From positions 1 through 48,420 of the forward strand of contig NZ_CACRUY010000043.1 of assembly GCF_902652685.1 (NCBI RefSeq): a DNA stretch of 48,420 nt, read 5' to 3'. The DNA comes from Mycobacterium sp. Marseille-P9652 (GTDB lineage: Bacteria; Actinomycetota; Actinomycetes; Mycobacteriales; Mycobacteriaceae). The position numbers were made by a program, and so were the translations under genes. The notes beneath the pieces were generated by a model. The model did no database searches. It was not told where the DNA came from and saw only the letters and a list, made by a program, of their open reading frames with translations. Numbering within the stretch: position 1 is the first letter of the stretch; each line of letters starts with the position of its first letter. Of the stretch, positions 43,330-48,420 are shown one piece after another.

Positions 43330-43878
43330 ATGGCCGTCGAGTCCACCATGCTCGCCCTGGGAACCCCCGCCCCGTCGTTCGCGCTGCCCGACCCGGCCAC
43401 GGGCCGCACGGTCGGCCTCGACGAACTGACCGGTCCTGCCCTGGTCGTCACCTTCATCTGCAACCACTGCCCTTACGTGCAGCACGTGGCCGACGGCCTG
43501 GCGGCGCTCGGCCGCGACCTCACCGATCAGGGCGTCGCGATGGTCGGTATCTCCAGCAACGACGTGACGACCTATCCGCAGGACGGTCCCGACCAGATGG
43601 TCGCCGAGGCCCGCCGGCACGGCTGGACGTTCCCGTACCTCTATGACGAGACCCAGGACGTCGCCCGCGCCTATTCCGCGGCCTGCACGCCGGACACGTT
43701 CGTCTTCGACGGCGAGCGCCGGCTCGTCTACCGCGGGCAGCTGGACGATTCGCGGCCCAAGAACGGCCTGCCGGTGACGGCCGCCGACGTCCGCGCGGCG
43801 GTGGACGCTGTGCTCGCCGGGCGGCCCGTCGACCCCGACCAGCGGCCCTCGATCGGTTGCGGCATCAAGTGGCGGTAG
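43330..43878 (+). CDS. Thioredoxin-like/AhpC-TSA family redoxin
   Basis: A 182-residue protein with the peroxiredoxin/thioredoxin fold. LALGTPAPSFALPDPATGRT opens the fold, VVTFICNHCPYVQHVADGLA carries a Cys44-Asn-His-Cys47 active site, and VAMVGISSNDVTTYPQDGPD and FVFDGERRLVYRGQLDDSRP are the following conserved strands. It could reduce disulfides or peroxides. The CxxC with His is typical of the redoxin group with a CNHCPY motif. It is cytoplasmic. Start ATG 43330. It ends four bases before the convergent hydrolase gene. Confidence 0.87.
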   Translation: MAVESTMLALGTPAPSFALPDPATGRTVGLDELTGPALVVTFICNHCPYVQHVADGLAALGRDLTDQGVAMVGISSNDVTTYPQDGPDQMVAEARRHGWTFPYLYDETQDVARAYSAACTPDTFVFDGERRLVYRGQLDDSRPKNGLPVTAADVRAAVDAVLAGRPVDPDQRPSIGCGIKWR

Positions 43879-43882
43879 GGGC

Positions 43883-44695
43883 TCAGCCGCCGACGAACTC
43901 CCCCAGCAGCGCCGAAACGCGTTCGGGCTGTTCCAGGGCGGTGCTGTGCCCGCATTCGGGGATCTGAACCAGCCTGGCGCCATCGATCAGCTCGGCGATG
44001 CGCCGGCTCTTGGGCGGCGGCGTGGCAGCGTCGTCCTCCCCGACGATTACCAGCGTGGGCGCGGCGATCCGGCCGAGTTCGTTCTCGATGCCGCGGCGAT
44101 CGGCGACGGCACGCACCGCCTTGCTGGTCGCCGGGCGGCGGCAGCGCCGCAACCGGTCCGCCCACTCATCGGTCACCGGCTGACTGCCGGGGTCGGCCAG
44201 GAAGCGGGGTCCGAACATGAGGGGCTGCACCGCCCGGCGCAGCGGCGATATCCCGGTAAGCCGGTAGACCGACGCCATCAGCCGGTATTTTCGCGCTTTG
44301 TCGGGGTCCTCGGGGGACGCGCTGGTGCCTAGCAGCGTCAGGGTGCGCACCAGCTCGCCCCGGCGGGCCGCGAGGCGCTGTCCGACGAAGCCGCCCATGG
44401 AAAGTCCGACGTAGTGGACCGGCCCCACTCCAAGCACGTCGATCAGCGCGCCCGCGTCGTCGGTCAGGGTGTCCATGTCGTAGCCGCCGGCGGCCGGGGC
44501 GCTGTCCCCCTGGCCGCGCCAGTCGATCGTCACGCAGCGGTATCGATCGCGCAGCGCCGCGACCTGGGCTCGAAACATCCAGCCGCCGAAGAGCAGGCCA
44601 TGGCCGAAGAAGATCGTCGCCGCGCGCGGGTCCCCCGGGGGCGAGCCGGTATCGGTGTAGTGGACGGCGGCGGAATCGCGGTCAAAGGTCGGCAA
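43883..44695 (-). CDS. Alpha/beta hydrolase
   Basis: A 270-residue alpha/beta-fold hydrolase. FFGHGLLFGGWMFRAQVAAL contains the His-Gly oxyanion segment, VHYVGLSMGGFVGQ the nucleophile elbow with Ser99, LVIVGEDDAATPP an acid residue (Asp221 or 222) and PECGHSTALEQPE the catalytic His250. The architecture fits the large family of esterases, lactonases and haloperoxidase-like hydrolases; the substrate cannot be inferred. Start ATG 44695. Confidence 0.88.
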   Translation of the reverse strand: MPTFDRDSAAVHYTDTGSPPGDPRAATIFFGHGLLFGGWMFRAQVAALRDRYRCVTIDWRGQGDSAPAAGGYDMDTLTDDAGALIDVLGVGPVHYVGLSMGGFVGQRLAARRGELVRTLTLLGTSASPEDPDKARKYRLMASVYRLTGISPLRRAVQPLMFGPRFLADPGSQPVTDEWADRLRRCRRPATSKAVRAVADRRGIENELGRIAAPTLVIVGEDDAATPPPKSRRIAELIDGARLVQIPECGHSTALEQPERVSALLGEFVGG

Positions 44696-44915
44696 TGCTC
44701 ACGCGCCCTTCGGAACAAGGATGTCGGATGACTCGCGCACCGGCCCAGTCTAGGCACGCTGCACCCCCGAAAATCGAATCCTGATCATTCCCAGCGTATT
44801 TCGGAGTTTCCTGATATGCCCGCGTGGGGCGATGAACATCGGCGCTGCCCGCGACGGCCGTCTTGTCGCCATGGCGCCCGCGCCGCCGCCGCCGCCGGTG
44901 TGTCAGCATTTGGCA

Positions 44916-45587
44916 ATGATTCCAGTGAGTGCACGCATCCCCGCCCGCGTCGCCGGCGCCGTGGCGGCGACCGTGTGGGCCGTGTCGGCCCCGGCCATCG
45001 CCATCCCGGCCGCGTCCGCCGACGCCTGCTCCGACATCGCGGTCGTGTTCGCGCGGGGCACCCGCGAGCCCGCCGGCCTCGGCTCTGTCGGCCAGGCGTT
45101 CGTCGACTCGATCGGCTCGCAGGCCAAGGGTCGATCCGTGACGTCGTATGCGGTCAACTATCCGGCCAGCGACGACTACCACGGCAGTGCGGCCGCCGGC
45201 GCGGACGACGCGAGCGCCCACATCCAGGACGTCGCCGCCAGCTGCCCGAACACGAAGATGGTGCTCGGCGGATACTCGCAGGGGGCGGCCGTGATCGACC
45301 TGGCCACCAACCAGATGCCGCCCTCCGTCGCCGACCACGTGGCCGCCGTGGCCCTCTTCGGCGAGCCGACGAGCGGATTGTCGAGCGCTCTCTACGGCGG
45401 TCAGCCGCTGCCCACCATCAACCCGCTGTACGGCGGAAAGATGATCAGCCTGTGCGCGCCCGACGACCCAATTTGTTCCCCGGGTGGCAACATCTTCTCG
45501 CACCTGGCCTACATCCAGAACGGGATGGTGATCCAGGCCGCCACCTTCGCGGTCGGCAAACTGGGCCCGGCGTCATCGCGGAGCTGA
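44916..45587 (+). CDS. Secreted cutinase-like esterase (Culp family)
   Basis: From ATG 44916 the protein has 223 residues. A signal peptide (about 1-35, ending AASADA) precedes the cutinase domain: SDIAVVFARGTREPAGLGSV, then VLGGYSQGAAVIDLA with nucleophile Ser121, LCAPDDPICSPGG with the Asp, and FSHLAYI with His196. Cys38/Cys110 and Cys180/Cys187 are the usual disulfides. Mycobacterial Culps hydrolyse lipid esters at the cell surface and some are antigens. The frame is open back to 44832, but the ATG at 44916 places the signal peptide correctly. Confidence 0.9.
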   Translation: MIPVSARIPARVAGAVAATVWAVSAPAIAIPAASADACSDIAVVFARGTREPAGLGSVGQAFVDSIGSQAKGRSVTSYAVNYPASDDYHGSAAAGADDASAHIQDVAASCPNTKMVLGGYSQGAAVIDLATNQMPPSVADHVAAVALFGEPTSGLSSALYGGQPLPTINPLYGGKMISLCAPDDPICSPGGNIFSHLAYIQNGMVIQAATFAVGKLGPASSRS

Positions 45588-45642
45588 CAGCGCCGCCGAG
45601 GCCGCCCTTGACTGAGCCCGCCATGGTGCTTAGGTCGGGATT

Positions 45643-46293
45643 GTGAAACCCCTTCTCGCGTCGTCGCGCGACACCGTCGCGGTGCGCATCGCGGTCGCCG
45701 TGGTCATCGGGGCGGCGGTCGCGGTCACGGTGGGCAACACGCTCGGCTGGCGGTACGCCATCATCGGGTGGGTGGCCACGGCCGGGGTGTACGTGGTGTG
45801 GGCCTGGCTGATCCTGGGCGGCATGGACGCCGACGAAACCTGCCGGTACGTGACGCGGGAAGACCCCACCCGGTTGGTCGCCGACATCGTCATCATCTCC
45901 GCCAGCGTCGCGAGCCTCGCCGGGGTCGGCTACGTGGTTGCCGCGGCGTCGCGTTCCGGACCCGCGGTGATCGAGGCGGCCATCGTCGGCATTCTGACCG
46001 TCGCGGCGTCGTGGTTCGCGGTGCACACCCTGTTCACCGTCCACTACGCCCGGCTCTACTACACGGGCGAACCGGGCGGGATCAACTTCCACGACCCCGA
46101 GCGACCCCGCTTCCGCGACTTCGCCTACGTGGCCTTCACCGTCGGCATGACGTTCCAGGTCTCCGACACCGAGATCGGGCTGACGTCCATCAGGGCGACC
46201 GTCCTACGCCACGCGTTGCTGTCCTACCTGCTGGGCGCGGTCGTGCTGGCGGTCACGATCAACCTGGTCGCGGGCCTGAGCTCCCGCATCTGA
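45643..46293 (+). CDS. DUF1345 family membrane protein
   Basis: A 216-residue protein with about five membrane helices. [40 protein letters not shown] with [13 protein letters not shown], and [20 protein letters not shown] with [20 protein letters not shown] are diagnostic of DUF1345. No activity is established. The GTG start at 45643 follows a weak purine run. It stands after the cutinase gene in the same direction with a 55-base gap. Confidence 0.87.
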   Translation: MKPLLASSRDTVAVRIAVAVVIGAAVAVTVGNTLGWRYAIIGWVATAGVYVVWAWLILGGMDADETCRYVTREDPTRLVADIVIISASVASLAGVGYVVAAASRSGPAVIEAAIVGILTVAASWFAVHTLFTVHYARLYYTGEPGGINFHDPERPRFRDFAYVAFTVGMTFQVSDTEIGLTSIRATVLRHALLSYLLGAVVLAVTINLVAGLSSRI

Positions 46294-46374
46294 TCTAGCC
46301 CAATGGTCGCGATCCGTCCCCCAGCTACGCGGGGGTACCCCCATCGCCCGGCTTCGCCGCGCTCGCGAGCGCGA

Positions 46375-47040
46375 CTAATCGTCCGCCCGCTTCTCCTTCT
46401 CGGCATCGGCCAGTTCCGCCACCTGGTCGGCCTGGGCGCGCTTCGCCTCGGCCTCGTCGCTCTTCTCGCGGGCCTCGTCGATCTTGGCGGCGGCGTCCTG
46501 GGCCGCGGCCTCCTCGGCGGCCTGCGTCCTCTTCTCGGTCTGGCGCTTGGCCGCTTCGACCGTTTCCTTGCGCTTCTCGGCCGCCTCGTCGGCCTGCCGC
46601 TTGGCCGCGGCGCTCTGCTTCTGCGCAGTCTCGGCAGCTTGGCGCTTGCGCTCGTTGGCGTTCTGGCGCGCCTCCTTGATCTCCTGCTCGGTGGCCGCAC
46701 GGGCTTCCTGCTGGTCCTGGATCGCCTGGTCGCGCGTCTGAGACAGCTTGGCGTCGGCCTGCTTCTTGCGGGTCGCCGCCTGAGTTTCGAGGCTGGTGGC
46801 GCGGCCGAGCGCGTCGCTGCGTTCGACCAGCGCGGCACCCCGCTCGACGAGGTCCTGGTCGCCGAGGGCGTTGCCGACGGTGGTGTCCAGCACGCCCAGC
46901 GAGCGCTCGTAGAAGAGGCGCGCGGGCGTTTCCTCCGGAACGCGGGTGACCAGCCGCTCCTCGATCACCTGCAGCGGGAACCGCGCGAGTTGGTATTGGA
47001 ATCGCAGAATCGCGAAGGGCACGTCGGATATCTTCATCAC
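46375..47040 (-). CDS. Coiled-coil protein, partner of the CsbD protein
   Basis: A 221-residue protein. Residues 1-75 form a distinct N-terminal region (MKISDVPFAILRFQYQLARF, then VIEERLVTRVPEETPARLFY). From about residue 80 to the end the sequence is a long charged helix of Lys, Glu, Ala and Gln (for example QEIKEARQNANERKRQAAET), a likely coiled coil without cysteines or membrane segments. It lies 22 bases after the CsbD-domain gene on the same strand, and that protein also ends in a long charged helix. A structural or stress role is plausible; I know no function. Confidence 0.7.
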   Translation of the reverse strand: MMKISDVPFAILRFQYQLARFPLQVIEERLVTRVPEETPARLFYERSLGVLDTTVGNALGDQDLVERGAALVERSDALGRATSLETQAATRKKQADAKLSQTRDQAIQDQQEARAATEQEIKEARQNANERKRQAAETAQKQSAAAKRQADEAAEKRKETVEAAKRQTEKRTQAAEEAAAQDAAAKIDEAREKSDEAEAKRAQADQVAELADAEKEKRADD

Positions 47041-47062
47041 TGCTCCTGTGTCTTGCCCGGTG

Positions 47063-47620
47063 TCAGGGCAGGTCGGCTTGGTCGGTCACGTTCTCGGCAT
47101 GGCGTCGCAGGCGGTCGGCCTCCGACTCCTCGCTCTTGGCCACCTGCACCTCGCTCTGGTGTTCGGCGACCGCGTCGACCACGTCTTCGGTGGCGTCGCG
47201 CATCTCTTCGCGCTCGGCGGCCTTCGCCTGCGCCGCCTCGCGCTGTGCCTCCAGCTCGGCCTGCGTCTGTTGCGTGGCGGCCTGCCGTCGGGCGGCAAGG
47301 TCGGCCGCCTCCTTCTGCGCGGCCTCCTGTGCTTCGATCGAGTCCTCGGCGGCGGCGGCCTGGACATTGGCCGCCAGGCGCTCGCGGGCGCCCTCCACCT
47401 TGGCCTCGGCGTTCTCCGCCTTGGCCTCCCGGGCCTCGGACTCGGCGACGGCCTCGATCGTGTTGGCTTCCTTGCGTTCCTGCGCCTGGGTCTGCTCCAG
47501 CTGTCCCTCGGCGGTCAGGGAGTCGTTGCCGGTGATGGCGCCGACAACCTCTTTCGCCTTGCCCTTCACCGAATAGACCAAGCCCCTGCGGGCTTCGCCG
47601 GCCTTGCCGTGCTCACTCAT
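47063..47620 (-). CDS. CsbD family stress protein with long coiled-coil tail
   Basis: From ATG 47620 the protein has 185 residues. Residues about 10-50 (RRGLVYSVKGKAKEVVGAIT, then GNDSLTAEGQLEQ) form a CsbD domain, a small family of general-stress proteins. The rest is a charged Ala/Glu/Gln-rich helix, much longer than ordinary CsbD proteins of about 60-70 residues. CsbD of Bacillus belongs to the SigB stress regulon; its activity is unknown. GGGAG precedes the ATG. It is the first gene of a two-gene unit with the coiled-coil protein at 47040. Confidence 0.83.
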   Translation of the reverse strand: MSEHGKAGEARRGLVYSVKGKAKEVVGAITGNDSLTAEGQLEQTQAQERKEANTIEAVAESEAREAKAENAEAKVEGARERLAANVQAAAAEDSIEAQEAAQKEAADLAARRQAATQQTQAELEAQREAAQAKAAEREEMRDATEDVVDAVAEHQSEVQVAKSEESEADRLRRHAENVTDQADLP

Positions 47621-47783
47621 CAAAAGTCTCCCTTGCGGCTCTTCCTACAAGAGCCAGATGCGATTTCGTCCGTGTCCCAAGCGGATTCCACCGACTCGAT
47701 CGATCAAACATCGTGTGGCCTGGGTCACTTTGGCCCCTCGGGGGGTACCGGGCGCCGTCGACGCGTCCGTTACGGTCGACGCT

Positions 47784-48038
47784 ATGTCTGCAGCCTCCGG
47801 TGACGACCTCATCGACCACGTCAGCCCCGGCGATGTCATCACCGTCGACCGCGGCGCCCGCCGACAAGCCGTCAAGGTCGTCTTCAAGGACACCAGCGAC
47901 GCGGGTTTTCTGCTCACCCTGGAGGGCGACGGGGGCGAGACGTTCCAGCTCGAAGTGGCGGCCGGCACCCGGGTCGTGAGGTCGCTCGCGTCGAAGTGGG
48001 AGTCCGCGCAGAGTCCCACGCCGCGCACCGAGACGTGA
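47784..48038 (+). CDS. Small conserved mycobacterial protein
   Basis: An 84-residue protein from ATG 47784 (MSAASGDDLIDHVSPGDVIT, then VFKDTSDAGFLLTLEGDGGE and TFQLEVAAGTRVVR). Alternating hydrophobic residues suggest a small beta-barrel, and VSPGDVITVDRGARRQAVKV looks like an SH3-like start, but I recognise no named family. It is divergent from the CsbD gene, with about 160 bases between. No strong ribosome site is seen. Confidence 0.65.
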   Translation: MSAASGDDLIDHVSPGDVITVDRGARRQAVKVVFKDTSDAGFLLTLEGDGGETFQLEVAAGTRVVRSLASKWESAQSPTPRTET

Positions 48039-48249
48039 ATCGACTCGGTGTCTGACTCAGCCCGTGCCTAGACGGGTTTAGGCCCCGGCCCGTCCGTGTG
48101 GCCTGTTGCCCGGCGGGCGGGCCCTGCGTGACCGGGCCACCCGGTGTGCCATGAGACCGCTCGGTTCGGCGTGCGCTACGTCTTCCGGACAACCCCCTTT
48201 CCTGCCAGTGCCGAGGCGAACTGGCGAAATGGAGGAGCGCGCCGTGCTT

Positions 48250-48313
48250 GCGCTACGTATTTAGGTGTTGCAGTGCTACGTGTTTGTGTGGTTAGCTTCG
48301 TAGCGTACAAACG
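48250..48313. promoter_or_regulatory. Direct and inverted repeats upstream of the right-edge gene
   Basis: GCGCTACGTATTTAGGTG (48250-48267) and GTGCTACGTGTTTGTGTG (48273-48290) are imperfect direct repeats 23 bases apart. CGTAGCGTACAAACG (48299-48313) is related in inverted order (GTTTGT facing ACAAAC, CTACG facing CGTAG). The set ends 24 bases before the ATG at 48338 and looks like a multi-site operator. Between 48039 and 48249 I see only a possible hairpin, GACGGG (48071-48076) with CCCGTC (48089-48094). Confidence 0.5.
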
Positions 48314-48337
48314 GCTCGAACCAAAGGACGGTCGCGG

Positions 48338-48420
48338 ATGTCCACACACACCACCGACGCCACGCCGACGACGCCCGCGCAGCTCTGGCGTGGCCCCCGC
48401 TACCCGGCGCCCCCGGCGAT
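48338..48420 (+). CDS. N-terminus of an unidentified gene, cut by the window edge
   Basis: ATG 48338 opens 27 codons reading MSTHTTDATPTTPAQLWRGP and continuing RYPAPPA to the edge. AAAGGACGG stands upstream as a possible ribosome-binding site. A Thr-rich start with a TPAQLWRGPRYP segment looks like a real N-terminus, but it is too short to assign. The repeated sites upstream suggest a regulated gene. Confidence 0.5.
   Translation, partial: MSTHTTDATPTTPAQLWRGPRYPAPPA

Noticed and set aside
47621-47783. SigF/SigB-type promoter for the CsbD operon
   Set aside because: I looked for GTTT with a GGGTAT-like element at 15-17 bases and found only poor matches, so no promoter is claimed.

Overview
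The window is high-GC DNA from a slow-growing, non-tuberculous Mycobacterium. The clearest evidence is the protein content: a PE_PGRS protein running off the left edge, a PPE protein, a secreted CBM2 protein of the Rv1987 type, a cutinase-like esterase, MpaB-type and SGNH proteins, and many GTG/TTG starts. I cannot name the species from sequence alone. I saw no rRNA, tRNA, insertion sequence, prophage or CRISPR array, so this looks like a chromosomal region of small independent operons.

Left part (1-8630). PE_PGRS and CBM2 proteins are followed by a cation/proton antiporter. Next is a regulated module: a DUF1772-NIPSNAP-DUF4267 operon on the minus strand, and a zinc-free quinone-reductase-like enzyme and a TetR regulator on the plus strand. 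Five copies of an 11-bp palindrome (TAGC-N3-GCTA) lie in front of the DUF1772 operon and the TetR gene. A second TetR gene is divergent from a membrane protein, with three related operator-like sites between them. Then come a DUF998 protein and a small exported protein made of tandem cysteine/tryptophan repeats.

Centre-left (8752-19062). An ATP-grasp enzyme is translationally coupled (GTGA overlap) to a serine hydrolase of the NylB/beta-lactamase type. They are followed by two exported proteins, an FKBP isomerase and an NlpC/P60-like cysteine hydrolase. The ATP-grasp start codon sits in a perfect 11-bp hairpin. Beyond are a HugZ-like protein, an MpaB-family protein, a FurA-like regulator with a long C-terminal extension and no katG beside it, a structured intergenic region, a DUF899 protein, a membrane protein and an SDR dehydrogenase.

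Centre-right (19236-38448). This part holds a large LuxR-type ATPase regulator, an M42 peptidase of the NAGGN osmoprotectant type without its usual partners, a DUF3253 protein, and a ParD-like/zeta toxin-antitoxin pair under a 34-bp inverted repeat. It continues with an FAD monooxygenase, a lipoprotein, a CitE-like lyase, a DEAH helicase (HrpA), a small conserved protein, an SGNH esterase, an enoyl-CoA hydratase, a spore-photoproduct-lyase-like radical SAM protein, an MFS exporter divergent from an HxlR regulator with two 17-bp operators, and a DMT transporter.

Right part (38517-48420). The main item is a PPE protein fused to a pepsin-like aspartic protease domain. After it come a second large LuxR ATPase regulator, a redoxin, an alpha/beta hydrolase, a cutinase-like esterase, a DUF1345 protein, a CsbD protein paired with a coiled-coil protein, a small conserved protein, and the first 27 codons of a gene behind a set of direct and inverted repeats.

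The items most worth following are the ATP-grasp/NylB pair, the PPE-aspartic protease, the structured RNA candidate at 16371-16440 and the two operator families around 4024-5454.
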